From contig NZ_PGTO01000019.1 in assembly GCF_003284725.1 (NCBI RefSeq), forward strand, positions 1 to 63,014: a stretch of DNA of 63,014 bases, written 5' to 3'. The notes under the pieces are model-generated. The model was not told the DNA's origin. It did no database searches and saw only the letters and a list, made by a program, of their open reading frames with translations. This document shows positions 11,455 through 21,756 of the stretch, piece by piece (the stretch's first letter is position 1; the number at the start of each line of letters is the position of its first letter). The translations under genes and the position numbers were made by a program. The DNA comes from Paramagnetospirillum kuznetsovii (GTDB taxonomy: Bacteria; Pseudomonadota; Alphaproteobacteria; Rhodospirillales; Magnetospirillaceae).

Positions 11455-12057
11455 ATGAACGAAGATCAGTCCCATCTGAAGGAGGCCGCCGCCAGGGCCG
11501 AACGCCTGTTCGAGGTCACAGGCGCCAAGGGCGGCGCGGAGCCCCCGGCGCGCGATCTGGAAGAACGGGTCGAAGAGGTCCGGCGCGGCTTGTCCTATTG
11601 GCTGTGGCGGCTGTCCGGGCGCCCGGCCGCCAAGCCGGAAGCTTCCTTGGGCGGCAGCGGCGCCATGGCCCGCATGGCCCGGACGGTCGACAACTACGCC
11701 CAGGATCTGGAAAGAGCGCGCGAACACATCGCAACCCTGGAAGCGCGACTTGCCGAGAAGGATCGCGGCGCCGAACTGGTCGCCGCCGCCGAGACCCGGG
11801 CCAGGGAGGCGGCAGGGCGCGCCGCCGAGGCCGAGCACGCGCTGGCGCTGGCCAATTCCCGCATCGAAATCCAAAAGGACGCCCTGGAGATCACCAAGGC
11901 GGCCGCCAAATCCGGCACCGTCGCCGACACCAAGTTCCGCGAGGCCAAGCGCGCCTTTGCCCGCATGTACCATCCCGACAGCGGAACGGACCCGGCCAGA
12001 CAGCGGCTGTTTTCCGAATTCTGGCCAGTGCTGGAGCGGATCGAGCGGGAGAACTGA
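11455..12057 (+). CDS. Coiled-coil protein with C-terminal J-domain-like segment
   Basis: 200 residues. An amphipathic N-terminus and an Arg/Ala/Glu-rich helix (about 75-155) predict a long coiled coil. The last 45 residues contain FREAKRAFARMYHPDSG followed by FSEFWPVLERI, which follows helices II-III of a J domain including the HPD tripeptide that stimulates DnaK ATPase. ATG at 11455 follows GAGAGAGG. It converges with rlmN, two bases apart. I do not recognise a named family; a specialised Hsp70 co-chaperone or a decayed J domain is the likeliest reading. Confidence 0.7.
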   Translation: MNEDQSHLKEAAARAERLFEVTGAKGGAEPPARDLEERVEEVRRGLSYWLWRLSGRPAAKPEASLGGSGAMARMARTVDNYAQDLERAREHIATLEARLAEKDRGAELVAAAETRAREAAGRAAEAEHALALANSRIEIQKDALEITKAAAKSGTVADTKFREAKRAFARMYHPDSGTDPARQRLFSEFWPVLERIEREN

Positions 12058-12059
12058 GG

Positions 12060-13187
12060 CTAGCCGCCGTGATGCTCGTCCTCGATCCCGGCCGCCGCCC
12101 GTGCCTTGGCGCGCCCAGCCTTCTCGCGCAGGCTTTCCGAGCGTAGCTGGCCGCAGGCGGCCAGGATGTCGCGGCCCCTGGGCATGCGGATGGGGGCGGA
12201 ATAGCCGTTGTCCTGCAAGATGTCGGAGAAGGCCTTGACCGTCTTCATGTCCGAGGTCTCGAACTCCGAGCCGGGCCAGGGATTGAACGGAATCAGGTTG
12301 AACTTGGCGGGCAAGCCCTTGATCAGCTTCAGCAGGGCGCGGGCGTCGGCCGCCGAATCGTTGACGCCCTTCAGCATGATGTATTCGAAGGTGATGCGCC
12401 GGGCATTGGAGGCGCCGGGATAATCGCGGCAGGCCTGGATCAAGTCCTTGAGCGGATACTTCTTGTTGATGGGCATAATGCGGTCGCGGATCTCGTCGGT
12501 GACCGCGTGCAGCGAGATGGCGAGATTGACGCCGAGGCGCGCGCCGCATTCCTTCATCATGGGCACCACCCCGGAGGTGGACAGGGTGATGCGGCGCTTG
12601 GAAATGCCGATGCCCTCGCCGTCCATGAGGATTTCCAGGGCGGTGGCGACGTTCTCGAAATTATAGAGCGGCTCGCCCATGCCCATGACCACGATGTTGG
12701 ACAACATGCGCTTGGAATCATCCGGCGTCGGCCATTCGCCATAGGCGTCGCGGCCGGCCATGAACTGGCCGATGATCTCGGCGGCGGTCAGGTTGCGCAC
12801 CAGTAGCTGGGTGCCGGTATGGCAAAACTTGCAGGTCAGCGTGCAGCCCACCTGGGTGGAAATACAGACGGAGCCCCGGTCTTCGTCCAGATCCGGGATG
12901 AAGACGGTTTCCGCCTCGTTGCCGTCGTCGAACTTCAGCAGCCACTTGCGGGTGCCGTCCGCCGACAGCATCTCGCGCTCGGTCTTGGGGCGGCGCACTT
13001 GGAAATGCTCGGCCAGCTTGGCCTGCATCACCTTGGAAATGGAGGACATGGCGGCAAAATCGGTTTCGCCGCGATTATACATCCAATGCCAAAGCTGCTT
13101 GGCGCGGAACGGCTTTTCGCCGATAGCCTCCATCTCGGCGGCAAGCTGCGCCCGAGACAGGCCGATCAAATTGGTTTTGGTATCCAT
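12060..13187 (-). CDS. rlmN: Dual-specificity RNA methyltransferase RlmN
   Basis: 375 residues. Radical-SAM enzyme that adds a C2 methyl to A2503 of 23S rRNA and A37 of some tRNAs. The radical-SAM cluster motif CTLTCKFC lies near residues 113-120, the SAM-binding GMGEPLYNF motif follows, and the C-terminal region carries the conserved cysteine segment. Start at the [11 protein letters not shown] methionine (13187); the longer frame upstream runs into the promoter of the divergent permease gene. It is divergent from the TauE/SafE gene. Confidence 0.95.
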   Translation of the reverse strand: MDTKTNLIGLSRAQLAAEMEAIGEKPFRAKQLWHWMYNRGETDFAAMSSISKVMQAKLAEHFQVRRPKTEREMLSADGTRKWLLKFDDGNEAETVFIPDLDEDRGSVCISTQVGCTLTCKFCHTGTQLLVRNLTAAEIIGQFMAGRDAYGEWPTPDDSKRMLSNIVVMGMGEPLYNFENVATALEILMDGEGIGISKRRITLSTSGVVPMMKECGARLGVNLAISLHAVTDEIRDRIMPINKKYPLKDLIQACRDYPGASNARRITFEYIMLKGVNDSAADARALLKLIKGLPAKFNLIPFNPWPGSEFETSDMKTVKAFSDILQDNGYSAPIRMPRGRDILAACGQLRSESLREKAGRAKARAAAGIEDEHHGG

Positions 13188-13295
13188 GACGCAGACAGAT
13201 AAGGTCGCGGCGGCAAAGAAGCAATGGTTTGCTCCGCCACAATCTCGACACAATCGGCGCCCAGGGTACGGCACCGTCCCAACGGAGGCCCCGCC

Positions 13296-14198
13296 ATGAG
13301 CATCTATCTTCCCATAGCCGAGCAATCGGTCGAGATTTGGGAGCTGGTCGGCATCGGCGGCGGGATCGGTGTTCTGTCGGGCATCTTCGGCGTCGGCGGC
13401 GGCTTCTTGCTGACCCCGCTGCTGATCCTGCTGGGCATTCCCCCGGCGGTGGCGGTGGCGTCCGGCGCCAATCAGGTGATGGGCTCGTCGGTATCGGGCG
13501 TCTTCGCCCATTGGCGACGGCGCAATGTGGACATCAAGATGTCCATCTTCCTGCTGATCGGCGGCTTCGCGGGCTCCGGGGCCGGAGTCTGGCTGTTCGC
13601 CCTGCTGAAAAAACTGGGCCAAATCGATCTCGTCATCAGCCTCAGCTATGTAGGCGTGCTGGGCAGCGTCGGCCTGATGATGCTGATCGAGACCCTGTCA
13701 TCCATCCATGGCAGCAATTCCGGCAAGGTGATGGGAAAGCTGCACCCGCACCATTCCTGGCACGGCCTGCCCTTGCGGCTGCGCTTTCCGCGCTCCGGCC
13801 TCTATATCAGCGCCATGCTGCCCATCGGGGTCGGCGTCATCGGCGGCGTTCTCGCCGCCGTCATGGGAGTCGGCGGCGGCTTCATCCTGGTGCCGCTGAT
13901 GATCTATGTGCTGGGCATGCCGACGGCCGTGGTGGTGGGAACCTCGCTGTTCCAGATGATCTTCGTCACCGCCAATGTCACCTTGCTGCAAGCCATCACC
14001 ACCCATACCGTCGATGTCCCGCTGGCCATGATCCTGCTGGCGGGCGGCGCGGTGGGCGCCCAGGTCGGGGCGCGGTTGGGCGGAAACCTGCCCGCGGAAC
14101 GACTCCGCCTGTTGTTGGCGCTGATCGTGCTGTTGGTCTGCGGCCAGATGGCTCTTGGCCTTTTCCTGCCTCCGACCGAGACCTATTCCCTGGGCTGA
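13296..14198 (+). CDS. TauE/SafE family sulfite/anion exporter permease
   Basis: 300 residues. Inner-membrane permease with about eight hydrophobic helices in two homologous halves, each with the family motif: [15 protein letters not shown] near residue 30 and [15 protein letters not shown] near 190. The central loop (about 135-165) is His-rich (HPHHSWHG). Start ATG at 13296 has GGAGG six bases upstream. Members export sulfite, sulfoacetate or related organosulfur anions; the substrate here is not evident. Expressed alone; a histidine kinase gene follows 48 bases later. Confidence 0.88.
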   Translation: MSIYLPIAEQSVEIWELVGIGGGIGVLSGIFGVGGGFLLTPLLILLGIPPAVAVASGANQVMGSSVSGVFAHWRRRNVDIKMSIFLLIGGFAGSGAGVWLFALLKKLGQIDLVISLSYVGVLGSVGLMMLIETLSSIHGSNSGKVMGKLHPHHSWHGLPLRLRFPRSGLYISAMLPIGVGVIGGVLAAVMGVGGGFILVPLMIYVLGMPTAVVVGTSLFQMIFVTANVTLLQAITTHTVDVPLAMILLAGGAVGAQVGARLGGNLPAERLRLLLALIVLLVCGQMALGLFLPPTETYSLG

Positions 14199-14246
14199 CC
14201 CTTCCGACATTGCACGGAACCCATCTTCGGTGTAGCGGTAGGTGGC

Positions 14247-16724
14247 GTGCTGGACTTTGTGGATGGGAAGATGATCCGGCCTTGCCGCCGCCCGAAAGGC
14301 GTGATGATCGCCTGCGCCGTTGCCCTGGCATGCTTGCTGGCGTCATTGCCGAGTCGGGCGTCACCGCTTGTCCTGACCAATGGAGTCGAGAGGATCGACC
14401 TGGGCGGCCATTGGGATGTCCTGCGCGACGAGACCGGCTCTCTGACCATCGACGACATGGCGCGGCCCGAGGTCGCCGCGGGCTTCAAGCCGTTGGCGGG
14501 GAATCTTCTCGCCGGGTTTGATCGCTCGGCGTTCTGGCTGCGTTTCACGGTCTCGCGCGATCCGGCGTCTCGACGGCTATGGCTGCTGGAAGTGGACATG
14601 CCCTATCTCGACCATGTCGCCTTGTTCAGTCCCGATAACCAGGGCGGATACACGACGATCCTGACCGGCGACCATACCCCGTTCTCCACGAGGCCGGTGC
14701 CCTACCGCGATTTTGTCTTCAGGCTGGACATAACGCCCCAGCCCCGGACCCACTATCTGCGCGTCGAGACCGTCGGCAACGCGGCGGTCGACGCCCGATT
14801 GTGGTCCAGCGACGGATTCGCCGTGGCGGCGACCACGGATTCTTTGTTGCTGGGCATTGTTAATGGCGCCACAATCATAATTACACTCATGGCGTTATTT
14901 CAATACACCTTGAGCAAGGATCGACTATACCTGTACTTCTGTGCCTATGCGTTGCTTTCACAATTAATGCACATGTCCATCAGTGGGTATGTCTCACAAT
15001 TTATCTTCAGAGACAGCCCTCTTCTCTCTGATGCGTTTAGCGAATTCATAAGCTGCACATGCCTAAGCCTTGGCGCCATTTTCTCAGCCAGGGCCGTCGA
15101 CGTAAAACACTCGTTTCCACGTCTGTACAAAATATACCTCGGCACCGCAGTCGCCGCCGCGCTCGCAACAGCCGATGCAGCATTACCCACAAACATATCC
15201 ATAACCATACCGCTATTGGCTTGCGCGGAATTAATCAGCATTGTGACGACATTTATTGCGGCGACCATGTATTACGATGGAGTAAATGCATCGAAATATT
15301 ATGCGGCGGCGTTCTTCGTGAGCGCTATTTCCATTTCGATCGTCATCCTCGACGTCCTCGGGATAAAGACCGCCATTCCGCCAAGCAGCCTGATGCCGCA
15401 GGCCTTGGCGGTGCCCCATGTGTTGCTGTTGGCCTTGGGTCTGTTTCAGCGTTCGGCGGGCATCGGCGCCACCCGCCTCGAGACGGTTCGCCGCAACGAA
15501 CGCGAATTGGAGCGCCGGGTCGCCCAACGCACGGCGGAGCTGGCGGAGACGAATACCGCCCTGGCCGCGGAGGTGGTGGTGCGTCGGACCGCCGAGGACC
15601 GCCTGCGGGCAAGTGAAGGGCAAGTTCGCGCCATTCTCGATGCGGCGCCATTCCCCATGATGGTGGCCAGCTATCCGGAAGGCCGCTTCATGTTCATCAA
15701 CCAGCCAGCCTCGGAATTGCTGAACATCGCCCCTGAAATGGCCGGTGATCATCTGACCAAGGACTATTACGCCGACCCCGAGGAACGGCGGCATTTCCTG
15801 TGGAAGCTTCGCGAGACGGGGTGCGTGCTGGGCGCCGAGTTGCAGATCCGCCGCAACCCCGACGAGACACGCTGGGTCTTGTTGTCCGCCGTGCGCTTTA
15901 CCTATTTCAATCAGGATGCCGTCCTTGTCTGCATGAACGACATTTCCACCCGCAAGCGATTGGAAGAATCGCTGCGGCTGGCCAGTCTGCGCTCTGAAGC
16001 AGCGCTGGAAGCAGGCAACCAATCCATGCGCGAACAGCGCAATTTCTTGTCCATGGTCTCCCACGAATTTCGCGTGCCGCTTGCCATCATCGAGGCCTCG
16101 TCCCAGTTGATGGGGATTTACGGCAGAGGCAATGCGGACGCCGAGGATGAAGTCGCCAAGATTGGGCGCGCCGTGCGGCGCATGGCCGATCTGATCGATG
16201 TCTGCCTCGCCGATGACCGCCTCGACTCCACCACCATGTCCCTGCGGATCGCCGAGTTCGACCTTGCCAGGGTGCTGACGGAGATGTGCGACGACAAACG
16301 CCGATTCGCGGGCAACCGCCCTCTGTCCATCAGCGTGGGGAATCCCGCCACCTTGGAGGCGGACGCGACCTTGCTGCGCGTCGCTTTTTCCAACCTGGTG
16401 GACAATGCCCTGAAATTCTCGCCGCCCAACACTCCGGTGGATATTCGCGTCGCGGGCGATTCCGAGGGGATCATGGTCAGCGTCTCCGACAAGGGACCGG
16501 GCATTTCGCTGGAAGACCAGCCGAGAGTCTTCGAGAAGTTCTTTCGATCAACCAAGGCCGATCGCATTCGCGGCGCCGGCCTCGGACTATTCATCGTGCG
16601 AAGGGTCATCGATCTTCACGGCGGCAGCATCGCCATCGACAGTCTACCGGGGCGCGGCGCGACCTTTGTCGTGTGGCTGCCCGTCAAACCACCAAATCTC
16701 AATGCAACAAATACGACACCTTGA
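14247..16724 (+). CDS. 7TM-DISM sensor histidine kinase with PAS domain
   Basis: 825 residues. A signal peptide is followed by a periplasmic 7TMR-DISM extracellular domain (about 40-185), a seven-helix membrane module (about 195-400), a coiled coil (405-450), a PAS domain (about 455-580), HisKA with MVSHEFRVPL, and HATPase_c with NLVDNALKF and GAGLGLFIV. 7TMR-DISM proteins generally sense carbohydrates or other small ligands. It is followed after 61 bases by a response regulator, its likely partner. The start is GTG at 14247 or ATG at 14271. The stretch 14860-15330 encoding the membrane helices is visibly AT-richer and uses ATA/TTA codons rare elsewhere in the window. Confidence 0.88.
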   Translation: MLDFVDGKMIRPCRRPKGVMIACAVALACLLASLPSRASPLVLTNGVERIDLGGHWDVLRDETGSLTIDDMARPEVAAGFKPLAGNLLAGFDRSAFWLRFTVSRDPASRRLWLLEVDMPYLDHVALFSPDNQGGYTTILTGDHTPFSTRPVPYRDFVFRLDITPQPRTHYLRVETVGNAAVDARLWSSDGFAVAATTDSLLLGIVNGATIIITLMALFQYTLSKDRLYLYFCAYALLSQLMHMSISGYVSQFIFRDSPLLSDAFSEFISCTCLSLGAIFSARAVDVKHSFPRLYKIYLGTAVAAALATADAALPTNISITIPLLACAELISIVTTFIAATMYYDGVNASKYYAAAFFVSAISISIVILDVLGIKTAIPPSSLMPQALAVPHVLLLALGLFQRSAGIGATRLETVRRNERELERRVAQRTAELAETNTALAAEVVVRRTAEDRLRASEGQVRAILDAAPFPMMVASYPEGRFMFINQPASELLNIAPEMAGDHLTKDYYADPEERRHFLWKLRETGCVLGAELQIRRNPDETRWVLLSAVRFTYFNQDAVLVCMNDISTRKRLEESLRLASLRSEAALEAGNQSMREQRNFLSMVSHEFRVPLAIIEASSQLMGIYGRGNADAEDEVAKIGRAVRRMADLIDVCLADDRLDSTTMSLRIAEFDLARVLTEMCDDKRRFAGNRPLSISVGNPATLEADATLLRVAFSNLVDNALKFSPPNTPVDIRVAGDSEGIMVSVSDKGPGISLEDQPRVFEKFFRSTKADRIRGAGLGLFIVRRVIDLHGGSIAIDSLPGRGATFVVWLPVKPPNLNATNTTP

Positions 16725-16785
16725 TTATTCTCCACTGCTTTATGCTAAGGTCATATCGCGCAACGAACTCTTATAATGGTCACTC

Positions 16786-17508
16786 ATGATCAACATTATC
16801 GTCGTCGAGGATGATCCCGACCTTTGCGGGTCCATCGTCAGATACCTGACCCTGGTCGGAATGAATGTGAAGCGGGCCGGTTCCGGTGTGGAACTGGACA
16901 CCCTGCTGGCGACCATGACCCCCGACCTGTTGGTTCTCGATGTCAATCTGCCGGGCGAGGACGGGTTCTCCATCGCCGCCCGCCTGCGCTCCAGTTCCAA
17001 GATGGGCATCGTCATGCTGACCGCCCGCAGCCAGTTGGACGACCGCGTCTTGGGTCTGACCGCCGGTGCCGACGCCTATCTGGTCAAGCCGGTGCAGTTC
17101 CGTGAACTGGAAGCGGTGATCCACAGCCTGACGCGACGCTTGCGCGACGCCCAACAGGAAGACAAGACCGAGCCCCGCGAGGAAGGCCATCATGTGTGGA
17201 GCTTCGATAGCGCCACATGGTCGCTGATCACGCCCAACGGCCATTCGGTGTCCTTGACCAACGCCGAATACCGGGTTCTGCAAACCCTGACCACCGATCC
17301 CGGCGCCTCGGTCACCCGAGAAGAAATCGCCGCCTCGCTGGGCAAGACGGTGGGCGGTTACGACGACCGCAGTATCGATGCGGTGATGGCGCGGCTGCGC
17401 CGCAAGGTCAATGCCGCCGCCGGAGAGAATTTGCCCATCCGCGCCGTTCGATCCGTGGGATATGTATTCGCGGCGCAAGTGGAATTCCGCGCCCGCGCCG
17501 ACGCCTGA
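16786..17508 (+). CDS. OmpR/PhoB-family response regulator
   Basis: 240 residues. Receiver domain (1-120) with acidic pocket E8-D9-D10, phospho-acceptor D52 (LLVLDVNLPGEDG), the threonine of MLTAR and the lysine of LVKPV. A winged-helix Trans_reg_C domain (about 140-235) ends with the typical IRAVRSVGYVF strand. Cognate to the kinase immediately upstream. The next genes are a TetR regulator and the type I secretion operon on the same strand, so control of adhesin export is plausible but unproven. Confidence 0.93.
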   Translation: MINIIVVEDDPDLCGSIVRYLTLVGMNVKRAGSGVELDTLLATMTPDLLVLDVNLPGEDGFSIAARLRSSSKMGIVMLTARSQLDDRVLGLTAGADAYLVKPVQFRELEAVIHSLTRRLRDAQQEDKTEPREEGHHVWSFDSATWSLITPNGHSVSLTNAEYRVLQTLTTDPGASVTREEIAASLGKTVGGYDDRSIDAVMARLRRKVNAAAGENLPIRAVRSVGYVFAAQVEFRARADA

Positions 17509-17545
17509 CCCCTTCACGACTCCCCCCCCCAGGATTTCACCGACC

Positions 17546-18151
17546 ATGGCCCGCACCATCGGCTCTCACGGCCCCAAGACCATGGAGGCCATCCGCAAGG
17601 CGGGCTTGAAGCTGATCTACGAACACGGCTTCGAGGCCATGAGCCTGCGCCAACTGGCCTCGGAGGTGGGGATTCAGGTCGGCTCGCTCTACAACCACAT
17701 CACCACCAAGGAAGACCTGCTCTACGACCTCATCAAGGCCCATATGGACGACCTGTTCGCCCAGTTCGACGAGGTCAGGGCCGAGGGCAGGGACAAGGGC
17801 CCGGTGGAGCGCATGCGCGATTTCATCGCCTTCCACGTGACCTATCACATCTTGCGCAAGCGCGAGGTCTTCATCGGCTATTCCGAACTGCGCAGTCTGG
17901 AGCCCAATCATTACGAAGAGATCGTCGCCCTGCGCCGCCAATACGAACGCCATCTCATCGACATCCTGCGCCAGGGCGAGGCCCTGGACCTGTTCAGATG
18001 CGGCGACGCCAGCGTCGCCGCCTATGGCATCCTGAGCATGCTGACCGGTGTCTGTACCTGGTTCCGCCCCCATGGCCGCCTGAGCAAGGAACAGGTCATT
18101 TCCACCTATTCCGATCTGGTGCTCAACGGCCTGATGCCGCCATCGCGCTAA
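17546..18151 (+). CDS. TetR/AcrR family transcriptional regulator
   Basis: 201 residues from the ATG at 17546; the upstream in-frame extension overlaps the response regulator and is not used. An N-terminal helix-turn-helix (about 12-58; MSLRQLASEVGIQVGSLYNHITTKEDLL) is followed by an all-helical ligand and dimer domain resembling the TetR_C_33 type. It starts 37 bases after the response regulator. The spacing of 103 bases to the tolC-like gene leaves room for an operator, so it may repress the secretion operon. Ligand unknown. Confidence 0.9.
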   Translation: MARTIGSHGPKTMEAIRKAGLKLIYEHGFEAMSLRQLASEVGIQVGSLYNHITTKEDLLYDLIKAHMDDLFAQFDEVRAEGRDKGPVERMRDFIAFHVTYHILRKREVFIGYSELRSLEPNHYEEIVALRRQYERHLIDILRQGEALDLFRCGDASVAAYGILSMLTGVCTWFRPHGRLSKEQVISTYSDLVLNGLMPPSR

Positions 18152-18254
18152 AGGGGAAATCCCCCACTTGGCGAGGCTTCCTTTGCCATAACTTTAGAAT
18201 GTCTGTTGAATAGACTGAAATACATGATAAAAATGATCTCCTACAGGAGGTCTC
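18152..18254 (+). promoter_or_regulatory. AT-rich leader of the type I secretion operon
   Basis: An AT-rich stretch (18185-18238) ends in a strong AGGAGG ribosome binding site at 18244-18249, six bases before a GTG start. Likely the promoter and operator region of the tolC-like gene and downstream transporter genes; exact -35/-10 boxes cannot be assigned with confidence. Confidence 0.45.
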
Positions 18255-19742
18255 GTGTCGGCTCATCGCTCCATCAGGCACATCGTCAGTACGGCAATCA
18301 CGGCTGCAACGCTTGCGGCGTGCTCGATCACGCCCCCTGATCTGGGCGAAATCCGCCAGGAGCTGAGCCGTCACGCCGAAACGCTTCCGCAAGAGATTTT
18401 GCAGCGTCCGCTGACGGTGGAAGACGCCATCGCCCTGGCGGTGGCCCACAATCTGGACAATCGGGTCAAGGTGTTGGAAGAGGTTCTGGCCGCCGGAAAG
18501 GCCGACCTATCCCTGTTCGCCCTGCTGCCCGAACTGGCCGCCAAGGGCGGCTGGAGCAAGCGCAATCCCAAGAAGCTGACCACGTCGCGCGACACCTCCA
18601 CCGGCGCCACCGCCGATTACAGCGTCGGCGAGGACGCCATCAGCCGCACCGGCGACCTGACCGCGTCGTGGAACCTGATGGATTTCGGCATCGCCATGAT
18701 CCGCGCCGAACAGGAAGAAGACCGCGTCAAGCTGCTGCTGGAAAAGCGCCGCCGCGCCTTGCACCTGCTGGTTCAGGATGTCCAGGCCTCCTACTGGAAG
18801 GCGGTCATCAACGAATACGCCGAGAAGAAGTACAATTCGCTGGAACGCCGACTGGTCAAATCGGTCGAGGACGCCGAGACCGCCGAGCGCACCAAGGTGG
18901 GCGACCCCATGCAGATGCTGGCCCATCAGCGCGCCATCGTCGACACCATGCGCCAGATCGCCGAATTGCAGCGCCAGACCTCGACGGCGCGGGCCGATCT
19001 GGCCGGATATATGGGCGTGCAGTCGGTGATCAGCTTCAAGCTGGCCGAATTGCAGGACGATTCCTTCCTGACCGTGGCCGATCCCACCGAAACCATCGAG
19101 AACCTGGAAATCATCGCGCTGGGCAATCGCCCCGAGCTGCGGGGCGAGGAAGCCCAGTTCCGCATCGATGTCCAGGAAGTCCGCACCGAATTGCTGAAGT
19201 CGCTGCCCGGCATCGGCCCCTTCATGGGCGGCCATTACGATTCCAACACCTTCATCAAATACAACGCCTGGGCCGATGCTGGCCTCCACATGGCGTATAA
19301 TCTGGTGGATATGCTCAGCACGCCCAAGCGTATCGGCCAGGCCAAGAACGTGGCCGAAGTCACCCGCGCCCGGCGGCTGGCCCTGGGCATGACGGTGGTG
19401 ACCCAGGTGCATGTGTCCGATTTGCAATATCGCCACGCCCTCAAGGAATACCGCCTGACCGAGCATATGGCGGGGATCGACCGGCGCATCAGCGGGCTGG
19501 CCTCCAAGTCCAAGCAAGCGGGCAGCGGCAGCGCCATGGAGGAAATCAAGGCCGAGGCCTCGGGCATGTTGTCCACGCTGCGGCGCTTCATCCTGTATTC
19601 GGACCTGCAAGGCGCCAAGGCACGTCTCAACTCCGCCCTGGGCATCGATCCGGCACTGCCGCCGGACCCCGCCGCCACCCCCGCGCCGACGCCGGACGCG
19701 GCACCGGAAACCGCCACCGATGCCGCCCCGTCCACCAGCTGA
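18255..19742 (+). CDS. TolC-family outer membrane efflux lipoprotein
   Basis: 495 residues. Outer-membrane channel of a type I secretion system. The GTG start is fixed by AGGAGG. The signal peptide ends in the lipobox LAAC with lipidated C23. Two outer-membrane-efflux repeats (about 55-250 and 270-470) are rich in long helices. The C-terminus is Pro/Ala-rich. The gene overlaps the ABC exporter gene by 23 bases, so translation is coupled. The cargo is probably the RTX protein encoded three genes on. Confidence 0.85.
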   Translation: MSAHRSIRHIVSTAITAATLAACSITPPDLGEIRQELSRHAETLPQEILQRPLTVEDAIALAVAHNLDNRVKVLEEVLAAGKADLSLFALLPELAAKGGWSKRNPKKLTTSRDTSTGATADYSVGEDAISRTGDLTASWNLMDFGIAMIRAEQEEDRVKLLLEKRRRALHLLVQDVQASYWKAVINEYAEKKYNSLERRLVKSVEDAETAERTKVGDPMQMLAHQRAIVDTMRQIAELQRQTSTARADLAGYMGVQSVISFKLAELQDDSFLTVADPTETIENLEIIALGNRPELRGEEAQFRIDVQEVRTELLKSLPGIGPFMGGHYDSNTFIKYNAWADAGLHMAYNLVDMLSTPKRIGQAKNVAEVTRARRLALGMTVVTQVHVSDLQYRHALKEYRLTEHMAGIDRRISGLASKSKQAGSGSAMEEIKAEASGMLSTLRRFILYSDLQGAKARLNSALGIDPALPPDPAATPAPTPDAAPETATDAAPSTS

Positions 19743-21756
19743 CCCGGGAGATCGCGCCTCTGGGGATCGCGATGGGGAGGCCAAGGCCATCTCGGCCTGC
19801 CTGCGGGCGCTCGGCCATTCCGTCGCCGCCAGCGCGCTGAAGGATTCCCACCGCATGGCCCGGGCCGACGCCGCCGGGTCGCCCTGGGTCGTCGCGCTGT
19901 CGCGCTACGGCTTCGCCGCCCATGTGGAGGAGGCGGTCAACCCAGCCAAACTGTCGGCCGATCTGTTCCCCTGCGTCCTGCTCGGCCCCACCGAGCCCCG
20001 CGCACTATCCGTTCCGCCCCGCGACGGCGAAGCGGCGACGGTGCTGTTCATCCGGCCGCGCCTGGACAAGGATGCCGCCACCCTGCCCACCTCGTGGCCC
20101 GCCCTGCTGTCGTCCTGGCGGCCCATGGTGGTGCGGGCCGGATTGGCGGGCATGCTGGCCAATGTGCTGGCCCTGGCCGGTCCCATCTTCTCGGCCCAGG
20201 TCTATGATCGGGTTCTGCCCCACGGCGTGCTGGATTCCCTGGCCGCCATGGCCGTCATGTTCCTGGCCGCCGCCCTGTTCGAACAGGTGTTCCGCCGCCT
20301 GCGCGCCCTGTTCGTCGAGGACGCCCTGCACGAGGGCAATGTGCGCCTTGCCATGGACATGCACCGCCGCATCCTGGAAACCCGCTTCGAGGGGGCGGCC
20401 GCGCCCTCCGGCCATCTGATGCGGCTGTTGCAGGACTTCGATTCCATCCGTGACGGCTTCGGCGCGGCGGCGGTCTCGCTGCTGGCCGACCTGCCCTTCA
20501 TGCTGCTGTTCCTGGCCGGGCTGTTCCTGTGCGACCCACTGATCGCCGTCGCCATCCTGGGCCTCAACCTGCTGGCCAGCCTGTCGACCATCCTGGCCAT
20601 TCATCGCCAACGCCTGCTGTACAAGGAACTCTCCCGCGCCGCCACCCACCGCGCCCAGGCGGCGCAGGAGACCTTCTTCGATCCCGAGACGGTGCGCCGG
20701 GTCGGGGCATCGGCCTATCTTCAGGCCCGCTTCCGCCAGGGCACCGTGCTGTACGCCGCCGCGGCGCGGGCCATCCGCATGCTGTCGGCGGCGCGCGGCA
20801 ATGTCTCCATGTTGGCCCAGAACATGGCCATGCTGCTGGCCGTCGGCCTGGGCGCATGGCGCGCCGTCGAGGGCGGCATGAGCGCGGGCGTCATCCTGGC
20901 CGCGACCATGCTGGCGACCCGCTTCACCGGCGCCACCATGCAGCTGATCTCGGTGATCCCCCAGACCCAGGCGGCCATCGCCGCCCTGGAAGCGTTGCGC
21001 AGCGTCACCGGGCGCCCCACCGAGCGGCCCGAGGGATCGAGCCTGATTCATCGTCCGGTCGCCCAAGGCGCGCTGATCGTCGATGGCGTCACCGCCCGCT
21101 ATCCCGGCGCCACCCATCCCACCTTGGAGGGTATCGGCCTTGGCATCGAGCCGGGCGGGCGCCTTGCCGTGGTGGGGCCGTCGGGTTCGGGCAAGACCAC
21201 CCTGGAAAAGGTGATGTCGGGCATCATCCGTCCCACCGTCGGCCGGGTCATGCTGGACGGCGTGGACATCGCCCTGATCGATCCCGCCGACCTGCGCCGC
21301 CACATCGCCGTCTGCCCCCAGAATCCGCCACTCTATTCCGGCACGCTGCGCAGCAATCTGTCGTTCGACGGCCAGGTGTCCGACGAGGACATGATCCAGA
21401 TGATGAACGCCTTGGGCGCGGGCGGCGTCATGCCCATGGGCATGGGACTGGACTTCGAGGTGATCGAGGGCGGCCGCAACCTGTCGGGCGGCCAGCGCCA
21501 GATCGTCGCCCTGGCCCGCGCCCTGCTGCGGCGCGCCGCCGTCACCATCCTGGACGAGCCCACCGCCCAGTTGGACGAGGCCACCGAGAAACGCGCCATC
21601 GCCGGTATCCATCAGTCGGTGGGCAACCGGACCCTGATCGTCATCTCGCACCGCCCCGCCGTCACCTTGCTGGCGGCGCGGATCGCCACCGTCGAACGCG
21701 GCAGGCTGGCGCGGCTGGACCAGCGCCCCCCCACTCCCACCAAGGCAGGTCCGTGA
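19720..21756 (+). CDS. Type I secretion ABC transporter (HlyB/LapB-like)
   Basis: 678 residues. An N-terminal region (about 20-130) resembles the C39-like domain of LapB/HlyB-type exporters but lacks the catalytic cysteine, as in RTX exporters that do not cleave their cargo. Membrane domain about 140-420. The ATPase domain has Walker [10 protein letters not shown], signature LSGGQRQ and Walker B VTILDEP, with an H-loop in ISHRPA. Inner-membrane energiser of the secretion system; its stop overlaps the start of the HlyD gene (TGATG). Confidence 0.93.
   Translation: MPPRPPADPGDRASGDRDGEAKAISACLRALGHSVAASALKDSHRMARADAAGSPWVVALSRYGFAAHVEEAVNPAKLSADLFPCVLLGPTEPRALSVPPRDGEAATVLFIRPRLDKDAATLPTSWPALLSSWRPMVVRAGLAGMLANVLALAGPIFSAQVYDRVLPHGVLDSLAAMAVMFLAAALFEQVFRRLRALFVEDALHEGNVRLAMDMHRRILETRFEGAAAPSGHLMRLLQDFDSIRDGFGAAAVSLLADLPFMLLFLAGLFLCDPLIAVAILGLNLLASLSTILAIHRQRLLYKELSRAATHRAQAAQETFFDPETVRRVGASAYLQARFRQGTVLYAAAARAIRMLSAARGNVSMLAQNMAMLLAVGLGAWRAVEGGMSAGVILAATMLATRFTGATMQLISVIPQTQAAIAALEALRSVTGRPTERPEGSSLIHRPVAQGALIVDGVTARYPGATHPTLEGIGLGIEPGGRLAVVGPSGSGKTTLEKVMSGIIRPTVGRVMLDGVDIALIDPADLRRHIAVCPQNPPLYSGTLRSNLSFDGQVSDEDMIQMMNALGAGGVMPMGMGLDFEVIEGGRNLSGGQRQIVALARALLRRAAVTILDEPTAQLDEATEKRAIAGIHQSVGNRTLIVISHRPAVTLLAARIATVERGRLARLDQRPPTPTKAGP

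Noticed and set aside
20005-21651. 548-codon minus-strand frame within the ABC exporter gene
   Set aside because: Antisense shadow of a clear ABC transporter; His/Gln/Gly-rich without domains.
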